Positions 25,929-34,049 of a stretch of DNA of 64,000 nt are shown piece by piece. A program made the position numbers and the translations under genes. The DNA lies in assembly GCA_020637895.1 (NCBI GenBank), contig JACKJP010000004.1, positions 248,001 to 312,000 of the forward strand. Direction: 5' to 3'. Within the stretch, counting starts at the first letter, position 1; each line of letters begins with the position of its first letter. The notes under the pieces are model-generated. The model saw only the letters and a list, made by a program, of their open reading frames with translations. It was not told the DNA's origin and did not search any database. The stretch is from Rhodobiaceae bacterium (GTDB taxonomy: Bacteria > Pseudomonadota > Alphaproteobacteria > Rhizobiales > Tepidamorphaceae).

Positions 25929-26465
25929 ATGAAGACGATTGCCGTTCTCGTCGGTTCCAACCGCAAGGATTCCCTGAACCTGAAATTCGCGCGCGCGCTC
26001 GAAAAGATCGCCAGCGGCCGGCTCGCCTTCGACTTCATCGACGTCGCGGCGATCCCGATGTTCAATGACGACCATGTCGCCGACATGCCCGCGCCCGCCC
26101 GGGAGATGAAGGCGAAGATCAAGGCTGCCGACGGCCTGCTTTTTGTCACGCCCGAATACAACCGATCCATCCCCGCCGTGCTCAAGAGCGCAATCGACTG
26201 GGGAACCCGGCCGCCGAAGGAAAATGTCTTCGTGGGAAAGCGCGGAGCGATTACGGGCGCGACTGGCGGCATGATCGGCACGGCGGCGGCACAAATGCAC
26301 CTTCGGACGATCCTGGTCACCGTCGGCGTACTCGTTCAGGGCCGGCCGGAAGTGTTCTTCAGGGCGCTTCCAGGTCTCATTGACGAGGATTTCAACATCA
26401 CCGAGGAGGGCACGCGCGAGTTCCTGACCACCTTCATCGACGCGCTGGCCGACTGGGTCGCCTGA
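25929..26465 (+). CDS. NAD(P)H-dependent FMN reductase (ChrR/YieF-like)
   Basis: 178-residue flavodoxin-like oxidoreductase. It has the phosphate-binding loop VLVGSNRKDSLNLKFARAL (7-25), the family motif FVTPEYNRSIPAVLKSAIDW (about 75-94) and ITGATGGMIGTAAAQMHLR. Homologs reduce quinones, azo dyes or chromate using NAD(P)H and FMN. It is preceded by 185 bp without a gene and GAGAGG just before the ATG, so it likely has its own promoter. Confidence 0.88.
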   Translation: MKTIAVLVGSNRKDSLNLKFARALEKIASGRLAFDFIDVAAIPMFNDDHVADMPAPAREMKAKIKAADGLLFVTPEYNRSIPAVLKSAIDWGTRPPKENVFVGKRGAITGATGGMIGTAAAQMHLRTILVTVGVLVQGRPEVFFRALPGLIDEDFNITEEGTREFLTTFIDALADWVA

Positions 26466-26618
26466 GCGGCATCCTCCCGCCCTTGCAGGGCAACGATCAA
26501 AAGCGTATAAGCCCGCGCTGGTCCCGCAACAACGCCTTCACACCCCTGGAGGAAAGCCGTTGGGGACCGGCGCGCCGGTCACGTTGGCCGGCGATGACAT
26601 TTTGATCAGGAGAACCAC

Positions 26619-27260
26619 ATGTCCGCGACTGCAGAATCCATGCAGGCCTCGGCGCGTGATCGGGTTGGCAAGGGGGCTGCCCGGGCACTTCGTCGTGAAG
26701 GTCTGATTCCCGCCGTTATCTACGGCGAAAAGCAACCGGCCGAGCCGATCGCCGTTTCCTACAAGGAAATCAACAGGCGCATCCATTCCGGTCATTTCCT
26801 GACCCAGGTGCTCGACATCGAGGTCAATGGCAAGAAGACCCGCGTGCTTCCGCGCGATTTCCAGCTCGATCCCGTGCGCGACTACCCGCTGCACGTGGAC
26901 TTCCTTCGACTGGGCGCAAACACGAAGATCGCCGTTTTCGTTCCCGTGCATTTCATCAATGAAGAGGAATGCCCCGGCATCCGCCGCGGCGGCGTTCTCA
27001 ACATCGTTCGACACGAAATCGAACTCGAATGCGCCGCCGACGAGATTCCCGAGCAGATCGTTTGCGATCTGACCGGCCTCGATGTTGGCGATTCCCTGCA
27101 CATCTCCGCCATCACGCTGCCCAAGGGCGCCACGCCGACGATCACGGACCGTGACTTCACCGTCGCGACCATCGCCGCGCCGGCAGGCCTGCGCAGCGAG
27201 GAGAGTGGTGCCAGCGACGAAGCTGACGAAGCCGAGGACGAAGCCAGCGAGGAGGAGTGA
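26619..27260 (+). CDS. rplY: 50S ribosomal protein L25/general stress protein Ctc
   Basis: 213 residues, the long two-domain CTC form. An N-terminal 5S-rRNA-binding L25 domain (RDRVGKGAARALRREGLIPAVIYG; HVDFLRLG) is followed by the TL5/CTC C-terminal beta domain (DEIPEQIVCDLTGLDVGDSLHISAI) and a strongly acidic tail rich in Glu/Asp/Ala. AGGAG precedes the ATG. The pth gene follows 32 bp later, the common rplY-pth pairing. Confidence 0.95.
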   Translation: MSATAESMQASARDRVGKGAARALRREGLIPAVIYGEKQPAEPIAVSYKEINRRIHSGHFLTQVLDIEVNGKKTRVLPRDFQLDPVRDYPLHVDFLRLGANTKIAVFVPVHFINEEECPGIRRGGVLNIVRHEIELECAADEIPEQIVCDLTGLDVGDSLHISAITLPKGATPTITDRDFTVATIAAPAGLRSEESGASDEADEAEDEASEEE

Positions 27261-27292
27261 TCCTCCTCAACGCCTGACAGGAGGGCCAGCCA

Positions 27293-27919
27293 GTGCTGAT
27301 TCTTGTCGGGCTAGGCAATCCGGGCGCCCGCTACGCGGGCAACCGCCACAATGTCGGCTTCATGGCCATAGACCGAATTGCGGAGCGTCTGGGCGCCACG
27401 CCCTGGCGCTCCCGTTTTTCGGGAGAGGCTGCGGAGGCCCAGACAGGCGGGGCGAAAATCCTGCTGCTCAAGCCCACGACCTATATGAACCTGTCGGGCA
27501 ACGCGGTTTCGCAAGCGATGAATTACTATCGTCTGACGCCCGCCGACGTGGTGGTCTTCTACGACGAACTGGACCTCGCCCCCGGCAAGCTGAGGATGAA
27601 GGTTGGCGGCGGCGCAGCCGGACACAATGGCATCCGCTCGATTGCCGATCATATCGGCCCGGATTTCCGCCGCGCCCGGATCGGTATCGGCCATCCCGGC
27701 CACAAGGACCGGGTCCAGCCGCACGTCCTTTCCGACTTCGCCAAGCCTGACGGCGACTGGCTTGACCCGTTGCTCGACGCGATTGCGCGCCATGCGCCGC
27801 TTCTCGCCGAGGGCAAGGACTCCAGCTTCATGAACAAGGTCCACCTCGACACCGCTCCCGAAGACAGCGAAGGGAAAGCGGCAGGCAGCAAAACGGAAAG
27901 CAGCAAGAATGGGATTTAA
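27293..27919 (+). CDS. pth: Peptidyl-tRNA hydrolase
   Basis: 208 residues. Releases peptides from prematurely dropped peptidyl-tRNA. Signature blocks: LVGLGNPGARYAGNRHNVGFMAIDRI with the catalytic His, LLKPTTYMNLSGNAV, FYDELDLAPGKLRMKVGGGAAGHNGIRSI, and RIGIGHPGH. GTG start at 27293 with GGAGG about eight bases upstream. The C-terminal end overlaps the ychF start by 11 bases, so the two are coupled. Confidence 0.95.
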   Translation: MLILVGLGNPGARYAGNRHNVGFMAIDRIAERLGATPWRSRFSGEAAEAQTGGAKILLLKPTTYMNLSGNAVSQAMNYYRLTPADVVVFYDELDLAPGKLRMKVGGGAAGHNGIRSIADHIGPDFRRARIGIGHPGHKDRVQPHVLSDFAKPDGDWLDPLLDAIARHAPLLAEGKDSSFMNKVHLDTAPEDSEGKAAGSKTESSKNGI

Positions 27920-29012
27920 GTGCGGTATCGTCGGCCTGCCGAATGTCGGCAAGTCGACCCTGTTCAACGCCCTGACGAAGACGGCGGCCGCGCAGGCGGC
28001 AAACTATCCGTTCTGCACGATCGAACCCAATACGGGCGATGTGGCCGTCCCAGACGAGCGGCTTGCAACGCTTGCCGGCATCGCCGGTTCGAAGGAAATC
28101 ATTCCCACGCGCCTGACATTCGTCGATATCGCCGGCCTTGTGCGTGGCGCGTCCAAGGGTGAAGGCCTCGGCAATCAGTTCCTCGCCAATATTCGCGAGG
28201 TCGATGCCATCGCCCACGTCCTGCGCTGCTTTGAAAATGACGACATTACCCATGTCGAGGGGCGCATCGATCCGCTGGCGGATGCCGATACGGTGGAAAC
28301 CGAACTGATGCTCGCTGACCTTGAGAGCCTTGAGCGACGTATCGTCAATGTGCGCAAGAAGGCGGCCTCGAAGGACAAGGAATCCATGACGCTTCTGCCC
28401 GTCATGGAGGACGCGCTGAAACTGCTGCAGGACGGCAAGCCGGTGCGCCTCATGCTCAAGGGCGCGAGCGCCGAGACGGCGTCGATCGTCGAACAGCTCA
28501 ATCTGATCACCTCAAAGCCCGTGCTCTATGTCTGCAACGTGGCCGAGGGAGATGCCGGTGGAGGCAACGCGCTGACCGAGAAGGTCGCGGAGAAAGCCAG
28601 CGCCGAAGGCGCAGGCATCGTTGTCATTTCGGCGGCGATCGAAGCCGAGATCGCCCAGCTTTCAGCCGACGAGGCCAAGGATTTCCTTGCGGAAATGGGA
28701 CTTGAAGAACCCGGCCTCGACCGATTGATCCGAGCCGGTTACGGCCTGCTCGGACTGGTGACCTATTTCACCGTTGGCCCGAAGGAAGCGCGCGCCTGGA
28801 CGGTAACGACGGGAACCGCGGCGCCGGCCGCGGCGGGCGTCATCCACACCGATTTCGAAAAGGGCTTCATCCGCGCCGAAACGATTGCCTATCGCGACTA
28901 TGTCGCCTGCAATGGTGAGGCCGGCGCGCGTGAAGCCGGAAAGATGCGCCTGGAAGGCAAGGAATATATTGTCGACGATGGCGATGTGATGCATTTCCGG
29001 TTCAACGCGTAG
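27909..29012 (+). CDS. ychF: Ribosome-associated ATPase YchF (OLA1 family)
   Basis: 367 residues, Obg-superfamily P-loop protein that prefers ATP and binds ribosomes; linked to translation and oxidative stress. G1 GLPNVGKSTLFNALT (8-22), the switch FVDIAGLVRGASKGEGLGNQFL, and a non-canonical G4 (VCNVAEGD instead of NKxD) explain its loss of GTP specificity. The C-terminal TGS domain ends RLEGKEYIVDDGDVMHFRFNA. It overlaps pth. Confidence 0.96.
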   Translation: MGFKCGIVGLPNVGKSTLFNALTKTAAAQAANYPFCTIEPNTGDVAVPDERLATLAGIAGSKEIIPTRLTFVDIAGLVRGASKGEGLGNQFLANIREVDAIAHVLRCFENDDITHVEGRIDPLADADTVETELMLADLESLERRIVNVRKKAASKDKESMTLLPVMEDALKLLQDGKPVRLMLKGASAETASIVEQLNLITSKPVLYVCNVAEGDAGGGNALTEKVAEKASAEGAGIVVISAAIEAEIAQLSADEAKDFLAEMGLEEPGLDRLIRAGYGLLGLVTYFTVGPKEARAWTVTTGTAAPAAAGVIHTDFEKGFIRAETIAYRDYVACNGEAGAREAGKMRLEGKEYIVDDGDVMHFRFNA

Positions 29013-29049
29013 TGCACACCGAATGCGGAAAACATCCGGGGGGTTTTGA

Positions 29050-29496
29050 ATGATCTATTTTGAGGACTTCGCAGAAGGCGACATCAGGGAATTCGGCGAT
29101 ATCACCGTCACGCATGACATGATCATCGAATATGCGACGAAATACGATCCGCAGCCGATGCACCTGGACGAGGAAGCCGGCAAGGCAAGCATCCTCGGCG
29201 GTCTCGCCGCATCCGGAATTCACACCGCGTCGCTGATGATGCGCATGCTGTGCGACGATCTGCTGCTGCATGCAGCCTCGCTCGGCTCTCCCGGTGTCGA
29301 TGAACTCCGCTGGGAAGTACCGGTAAGACCGGGCGATCGCCTGCACGCACGCCGGACGGTCAAGGCCGTTCGCGCCTCCAAATCCAACCCCCGGATGGGT
29401 ATCGTCACGCTTTTCGTCGAGGTCTTCAACGAGCAGGGCCGCGTCATGTGGATGGAAGCGGCAAGCATGTTCGCCCGCAAGGAGACCGCAGCATGA
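29050..29496 (+). CDS. MaoC-like dehydratase
   Basis: 148-residue single hot-dog domain. The catalytic hydratase-2 motif is present: ATKYDPQPMHLDEEA (about 26-40) with the Asp/His pair, followed by ASGIHTASLMMRML. Such proteins hydrate enoyl-CoA thioesters. It is joined to a second MaoC gene by a 4-base overlap, so the two may form a heterodimer. Substrate unknown. Confidence 0.88.
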   Translation: MIYFEDFAEGDIREFGDITVTHDMIIEYATKYDPQPMHLDEEAGKASILGGLAASGIHTASLMMRMLCDDLLLHAASLGSPGVDELRWEVPVRPGDRLHARRTVKAVRASKSNPRMGIVTLFVEVFNEQGRVMWMEAASMFARKETAA

Positions 29497-29981
29497 TGTT
29501 CGTGGAGGAAATGTCCGTCGGCCAGGTTCTGGAACTCGGCGATTACGTCTTCACCGAAGCGGAGATCATCGAATTCGCCAGGAAGTACGACCCGCACTAT
29601 TTCCATGTCGATGCCGAGGCGGCGAAAAAGGGGCCTTTCGGCGCCCTGACAGCGAGCGGCTGGCATACGCTGAGCGCCTGGATGAACCGTTACTGCACGA
29701 CGCTGCAGCGGCTGGAGAAGGAAGCGGCCGAAAAGCAGGAGCCTTTCGCGCGCTTTGGCCCGGCACCGGGCCTGAAGAACATGAAATGGCTGAAACCCGT
29801 CTATGTCGACATGACGGTGCGTTTCACCACCACGATCCTCGGCAAGCGCCCGAGCGGATCGCGGCCGGAATGGGGACTGGTGCATTTCCTGCACGAGGGG
29901 CACAGCCTCGACGGTGAGCTCGTCTCGCGCCACGAAAGTCATGTCTTCATCGAATTGAAGGCCCCCGCAAAGGCGGGTTGA
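29493..29981 (+). CDS. MaoC-like dehydratase, second of a tandem pair
   Basis: 162-residue hot-dog domain with the hydratase motif ARKYDPHYFHVDAEA and TASGWHTLSAWM. The Pro-Met of the usual motif is Tyr-Phe, which is common in these partners. ATG 29493 overlaps the first gene's stop. It ends 2 bp before the FkbM-type methyltransferase. Tandem MaoC genes after ychF are seen in rhizobia; their acyl-CoA substrate is not established. Confidence 0.86.
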   Translation: MMFVEEMSVGQVLELGDYVFTEAEIIEFARKYDPHYFHVDAEAAKKGPFGALTASGWHTLSAWMNRYCTTLQRLEKEAAEKQEPFARFGPAPGLKNMKWLKPVYVDMTVRFTTTILGKRPSGSRPEWGLVHFLHEGHSLDGELVSRHESHVFIELKAPAKAG

Positions 29982-29983
29982 AG

Positions 29984-30802
29984 ATGAAACTCCGCGCCTT
30001 CTTCAACATGCTCGGCCTGCGTTCGCGCCCGAAGATCTACAGCTGGCGCGTCGACAGTTTCGACATCGGCGCAGACGAACCGCTGAGGTTCGCCCAGTGG
30101 CTTCACCCCAAATATCGGCCGACCGAATTTGACGCCCGCCAGATCGACTGCCTGAGGCAGTACCTCAAGCCCGGCGATGCCGTGCTGGATATCGGTGCGC
30201 ATGGCGGCGACACATCGGTTCTCTTCGCGCACGCAGTGGGCCAGGCCGGGAGGGTTTTCGCGGCAGAACCCAATCGCTACGTCCTGCCCGTCCTTGAGGA
30301 AAACGCGCAACTCAATCCGTCGGCCGCGCCGATAACGGTCCTTCCCTATGCGGCCGTCGAGACGCCGGGTTCCCTCACCTTCAACTATTCGGACGCCGGC
30401 TTCTGCAACGGCGGCGACCTGGGCAATGTCGCCTCAACCCGGCATGGCCACTTCTATCCGCTTGAGGTCGAGGGCCGGAACATGCTGGCCGAACTGTCCG
30501 CCAGCGCGCCTGAATGGCTGGACAAGATTCGGCTCATCAAATCGGACACGGAAGGGCACGACGCGGACGTTATCGACAGCCTGAAGCCGCTCATTCTCAA
30601 GCAGAAGCCCTACCTGATCTGCGAGATCTACAGGCATATGGACGAGGGTGCGCGGCGCGCATTCTTCCATGTCCTGACCAACGAGCTCGGCTATCGGGTC
30701 TTCTACGCCGATCCGTGGCGCAAGCTGGAACTTGAGGAACTGGGCTCGGAAGATCTGATGCACTGGCAGCACTACGATATCTTCTGCCGCCCGCGGAAAT
30801 AG
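29984..30802 (+). CDS. FkbM family methyltransferase
   Basis: 272 residues with a class I SAM fold: motif I AVLDIGAHGGDTSVLFAHAVG (about 57-77), VFAAEPNRYVLPVLEEN, the FkbM-typical RLIKSDTEGHDADVIDSL block, and YLICEIYRHMD. FkbM-like enzymes O-methylate sugars or polyketides; here a glycan substrate is likely, but that is inference. I use ATG 29984; a TTG six bases upstream would overlap the previous stop. It is the last gene before a hairpin terminator. Confidence 0.85.
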   Translation: MKLRAFFNMLGLRSRPKIYSWRVDSFDIGADEPLRFAQWLHPKYRPTEFDARQIDCLRQYLKPGDAVLDIGAHGGDTSVLFAHAVGQAGRVFAAEPNRYVLPVLEENAQLNPSAAPITVLPYAAVETPGSLTFNYSDAGFCNGGDLGNVASTRHGHFYPLEVEGRNMLAELSASAPEWLDKIRLIKSDTEGHDADVIDSLKPLILKQKPYLICEIYRHMDEGARRAFFHVLTNELGYRVFYADPWRKLELEELGSEDLMHWQHYDIFCRPRK

Positions 30803-30806
30803 CAAA

Positions 30807-30831
30807 GGCCGGCGATACGAGATCGCCGGCC
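30807..30831. terminator. Hairpin terminator between convergent genes
   Basis: Perfect 10-bp stem (30807-30816 with 30822-30831, GGCCGGCGAT) and 5-base loop, four bases after the FkbM stop. No long T-run follows on either strand, so termination may be partial or bidirectional. Confidence 0.65.
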
Positions 30832-30858
30832 CTGTCCTGTCTTCTCGACGTGATGCCG

Positions 30859-31029
30859 TCAAAGTCCCTTGAGCAGGGTCCCAGCCGCCAGCACGATATA
30901 GGCGATGGTCATGATCCAGACCGACGCCAGCGGAATCATGGTGAGCGTGCCAAGCGCGGCGAGAACGCCGATGATCGCGATGACCAGCGAAATGATGAAG
31001 ACGACCATTGTCGGTGCACTGAGTGACAT
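30859..31029 (-). CDS. 56-residue two-helix membrane protein
   Basis: A short gene with ATG at 31029 and a very good ribosome site (GGGGAGGA, six to seven bases upstream), ending in TGA at 30859. The product is almost wholly hydrophobic: MVVFIISLVIAIIGVLAAL, a short turn, then VWIMTIAYIVLAAGTLL and a LysGlyLeu end. This implies two helices in the inner membrane with no charged catalytic residue. The codon bias agrees with the neighbours. Bracketed by a terminator and no cotranscribed partner. Function unknown. Confidence 0.75.
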   Translation of the reverse strand: MSLSAPTMVVFIISLVIAIIGVLAALGTLTMIPLASVWIMTIAYIVLAAGTLLKGL

Positions 31030-31213
31030 TTCTTGTTCCTCCCCGAAGGATGCGCTGACCCGACGGCCCCATGCCGGCGATGGTGCATCCTAGACGAAAG
31101 TAGCATTGGCCTTGCCGGAGTCTACAAACTTCGTTTGCCGGCTCTTAGAGCCTTAAAATTAGGCAGTTTTGTCGACATTCGTCTCGGCGCCGAAGAACGC
31201 AGGAACCGGAGAC

Positions 31214-31603
31214 CTAGGATTTTCCGATTCGGCCAAGATGCGTATCTGAAAAGCCGGTCGTATATTTCAGACCGTATCCGAGCAGCCTGTCGGCACCGAT
31301 GTGGGCAACCCAGATCAACGCGCCCGCATGGACAGCGCCTGCCCCGCCAAACCAGGCGATGAGTGCCACGGCGATGGCGAGGAGATAGCTGTGGGCGAGA
31401 TTGTATCCGAGCGCGCCCCATCGCGGTCCGGCGAGATAGGCAGCGAAGCTGATATCCGGTGCCAGCGCCAGAGCGGCCGCGAGCCACCATGAAGCGCCGG
31501 TCTGCGCAAAGGCAACAAGCGCTGCGACGAGCACTGCCAGCCCTTCCAGCCGAAGCCATATCCGCACGGAGCCGGTCGCGCCCTTGATTTCATCGCCAGC
31601 CAT
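31214..31603 (-). CDS. DUF4260 membrane protein
   Basis: 129 residues with four predicted membrane helices and the DUF4260 family blocks: WLRLEGLAVLVAALVAF, LALAPDISFAAYLAGPRWGALGYNLAHSYLLA and LIWVAHIGADRLLGYGLKY. The conserved Asp, His and Arg residues lie at membrane boundaries. Function unknown. It ends GFSDTHLGRIG. The flanking 184-bp region to the left (31030-31213) contains no gene that I can support. Confidence 0.87.
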   Translation of the reverse strand: MAGDEIKGATGSVRIWLRLEGLAVLVAALVAFAQTGASWWLAAALALAPDISFAAYLAGPRWGALGYNLAHSYLLAIAVALIAWFGGAGAVHAGALIWVAHIGADRLLGYGLKYTTGFSDTHLGRIGKS

Positions 31604-31677
31604 TAGCCCCTCTCCTCACAGATTGAGACCGCATCCTACGTTTGATCGCCAGCCACACCCGGGCAAGGCTCAATGGG

Positions 31678-32205
31678 TCAGTGGCCGTCGAAGCTGACGA
31701 GCGTTCGAACCGGAACGCCAAGCGCCTCAAGTCGCCTGCGACCGCCAAGATCAGGCAGATCGATCACGAATACGGCGGCGACCACATCGGCTCCGATGTC
31801 CTTGAGCAGTCTTGCCGCGGCCTCAGCCGTGCCGCCGGTCGCGATCAGATCGTCAACGAGGATCACCTTCTCGCCCGGCTTTACGGCATCGCGATGCATT
31901 TCCATCTCGTCGACACCGTATTCAAGGCTATAGGCAATGCGCACGGTTTCATGCGGCAGCTTGCCCTTCTTGCGGATCGGTACAAAGCCGGCAGAAAGCT
32001 GATGGGCTACTGCCCCGCCCAGGATGAACCCGCGCGCCTCGATGCCGGCGACCTTGTCGATCTTCGATCCCGGCCAGGGCTGAACCAGTTCGTCCACGGC
32101 GCGGCGGAAAGCCGGCGCATCGCCCATCAGGGTTGTTATGTCGCGAAAGAGAATTCCCTTCTTGGGATAATCGGGAATGGTTCGGATCGCGTCTTTCAGG
32201 TCCAT
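31678..32205 (-). CDS. apt: Adenine phosphoribosyltransferase
   Basis: 175 residues. Converts adenine and PRPP to AMP. The PRPP-binding loop VILVDDLIATGGTAEAAARLL (about 118-138) and IEARGFILGGAVAHQL are diagnostic. The N-terminal DAIRTIPDYPKKGILFRDIT is typical of bacterial Apt. Start ATG 32205 has GGGAG upstream. It lies 31 bp after mtnP, an informative pair: MtnP releases adenine from methylthioadenosine and Apt recycles it. Confidence 0.96.
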   Translation of the reverse strand: MDLKDAIRTIPDYPKKGILFRDITTLMGDAPAFRRAVDELVQPWPGSKIDKVAGIEARGFILGGAVAHQLSAGFVPIRKKGKLPHETVRIAYSLEYGVDEMEMHRDAVKPGEKVILVDDLIATGGTAEAAARLLKDIGADVVAAVFVIDLPDLGGRRRLEALGVPVRTLVSFDGH

Positions 32206-32236
32206 GTGATCTCCCAGGGCGTTCGCCTGATCCTGA

Positions 32237-33112
32237 CTACCGCCCCAGCACCCTTCCCGCAACGGCATCGAGCCGTGCAAGCAGGGACGCATCGCGCCTG
32301 TCTGGCGCCGTGAGCATCGCATATTCCAGCGCCCGGTCGGAACCGATCGGGCATGCCTCGTGCTCGCGCGGGAAATCGCGAGCCAGCCGTGACACAAGCC
32401 GCACGGCATTGTCGGCGTTGTCCTTCAGAACCTTCAGGATCGCGGTCACGTCGACATCGGCATCATGCGAACGCCAGCTGTCATAGTCTGTGACCATTGC
32501 GATGCTCGCGTAACAGATCTCCGCTTCGCGCGCGAGCTTGGCTTCCGGCATGTTCGTCATGCCGATGACATCGCAGCCCCACGCCCGGTACATGTGCGAT
32601 TCGGCGCGCGTGGAAAATTGCGGACCCTCCATCGCCAGATAGGTGCCGCCTTTCCTGGCCGCGATCCCTTCGGCGCCGGCCGCCGCGAATGCACGGGCCG
32701 CGAGCAGCGGCGACACCGGATCGGCCATCGAGACATGGGCGACGAGCCCGTTGCCGAAGAAGCTCTTCTCGCGTGCGAAGGTGCGGTCGATGAACTGGTC
32801 GACGACGACGAATGTTCCCGGCGAAAGGTCCTCCCGGAAGGAGCCGCAAGCCGAAACGGAAACGAGATCCGTAACTCCCGCCCGCTTCAGCGCATCGATA
32901 TTGGCACGGTAGTCGATGCCGGTCGGCGATTGCACATGGCCGCGCCCGTGGCGTGGCAGAAACCGCATCGGCAAACCGTCAAGTTCGGCGAAAAGGATTT
33001 CGTCGGACGCCTCGCCCCACGGGCTTTTCACGCGCTTCCACTCGCGATTTTGCAGACCCGGCAGATCGTAGATCCCCGACCCGCCGATGATGCCGAGTAC
33101 AGATGCCGTCAT
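32237..33112 (-). CDS. mtnP: S-methyl-5'-thioadenosine phosphorylase
   Basis: 291 residues. Splits methylthioadenosine, a by-product of polyamine synthesis, into adenine and methylthioribose-1-phosphate. It shows GIIGGSGIYDLPGL (phosphate loop), LPRHGRGHVQSPTGIDYRAN, VSVSACGSFRED, YLAMEGPQFSTRAESHMYR (substrate loop) and the EICYASIAMVTDYDSW block. Start ATG 33112 is preferred; an upstream in-frame ATG at 33142 is possible. A strong terminator separates it from the pet operon upstream. Confidence 0.94.
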   Translation of the reverse strand: MTASVLGIIGGSGIYDLPGLQNREWKRVKSPWGEASDEILFAELDGLPMRFLPRHGRGHVQSPTGIDYRANIDALKRAGVTDLVSVSACGSFREDLSPGTFVVVDQFIDRTFAREKSFFGNGLVAHVSMADPVSPLLAARAFAAAGAEGIAARKGGTYLAMEGPQFSTRAESHMYRAWGCDVIGMTNMPEAKLAREAEICYASIAMVTDYDSWRSHDADVDVTAILKVLKDNADNAVRLVSRLARDFPREHEACPIGSDRALEYAMLTAPDRRDASLLARLDAVAGRVLGR

Positions 33113-33190
33113 GAATGCCCCGCGGTTTGCTGTTCGCGACATCCTAGCGCCTGCGCCTGCATGTGAAAGCGCGCCCGAGCCGCAAAACAC

Positions 33191-33218
33191 AAAAAAGGCG
33201 CCCCGAGGGCGCCTTTTT
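33191..33218 (-). terminator. Rho-independent terminator of petABC
   Basis: Stem GGCGCCC (33197-33203) with GGGCGCC (33207-33213) and 3-base loop, flanked by A-run on the left and five T on the right, so it can act in both directions. It lies 22 bp beyond the petC stop on the minus strand. Confidence 0.92.
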
Positions 33219-33240
33219 CAGATCAACATGATGTCAGCAC

Positions 33241-34038
33241 CTAGTGCTCGACGTCGCGCCACAGCTTCTTCTTGGTGAAGTACAGAAGGCCGGCAAAAAG
33301 GATCAGGAACAGGATGACCTTGAAGCCCGTCCGGTTGCGCGCCTCCAGCTTGGGCTCCGCAGTCCAGTAAAGGAATGCGGCCACGTCCTGTGCGTACTGG
33401 TCCAGCGTTTCCTCGGTGCCGTCGTCATAAGTCACCGCGCCGTCGTCGATCGGCTGCGCCATGGCGATCTGGTTGCCGTGGAACGCGGTGTTGTAGTGCA
33501 TCCCGGTCCGCATGGTCATATCGGCCGGCGGCTCTTCATAGCCGGTCACGATCGAGTAGATGTAATCGGCGTTGCCGTGGCGTGCTTTCGCGAGCACGGA
33601 GAAATCCGGGGGCAGCGCGCCGCCGTTCGATGCGCGAGCCGCATTCTCGTTGGCGAAGGGCGCCGGGAAATGATCGGACGGCTTGCCCGGCCGATCGATC
33701 ACGTCGCCATTCTCGTCGATATCCTTGGAGATCGTGTAGGTCGCGGCGATGGCCTTGACCTCGGCTTCGGTAAATTCCGGACCGCCTTCCTGACCCAGCG
33801 TGCGAATGGCAACGAGGTTCATGGAATGGCAGGCCGAACAGACCTCCTGATAGACCTTGAAGCCGCGCTGAAGCTGCGCCCGGTCGAAATGGCCGAACGG
33901 CCCGTCGAACGTCCAGTCGACATGCTTCATTTCGGTCTCGGCTTCGGCGGCGCGTGCCGGCGAAATCGAGACAAGGCCCGTAGCGAAGATTGCGGTCAGG
34001 GCAGCGAGCGTCACGCGTTTCATCTGAAAATTCCTCAT
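33241..34038 (-). CDS. petC: Cytochrome c1 of the bc1 complex
   Basis: 265 residues. Carries electrons from the Rieske protein to cytochrome c in complex III. Signal peptide with Ala-Arg-Ala cleavage near residue 30, the covalent heme site EVCSACHSMN (Cys67, Cys70, His71), a Met ligand region (FHGNQIAMAQPI) and a C-terminal membrane anchor (VILFLILFAGLLYF) ending KKKLW. I use ATG 34038 with GGGAGG five bases upstream; the GTG at 34053 overlapping the petB stop would add five residues. Last gene of petABC. Confidence 0.95.
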   Translation of the reverse strand: MRNFQMKRVTLAALTAIFATGLVSISPARAAEAETEMKHVDWTFDGPFGHFDRAQLQRGFKVYQEVCSACHSMNLVAIRTLGQEGGPEFTEAEVKAIAATYTISKDIDENGDVIDRPGKPSDHFPAPFANENAARASNGGALPPDFSVLAKARHGNADYIYSIVTGYEEPPADMTMRTGMHYNTAFHGNQIAMAQPIDDGAVTYDDGTEETLDQYAQDVAAFLYWTAEPKLEARNRTGFKVILFLILFAGLLYFTKKKLWRDVEH

Positions 34039-34049
34039 CGCTGCCTCCC

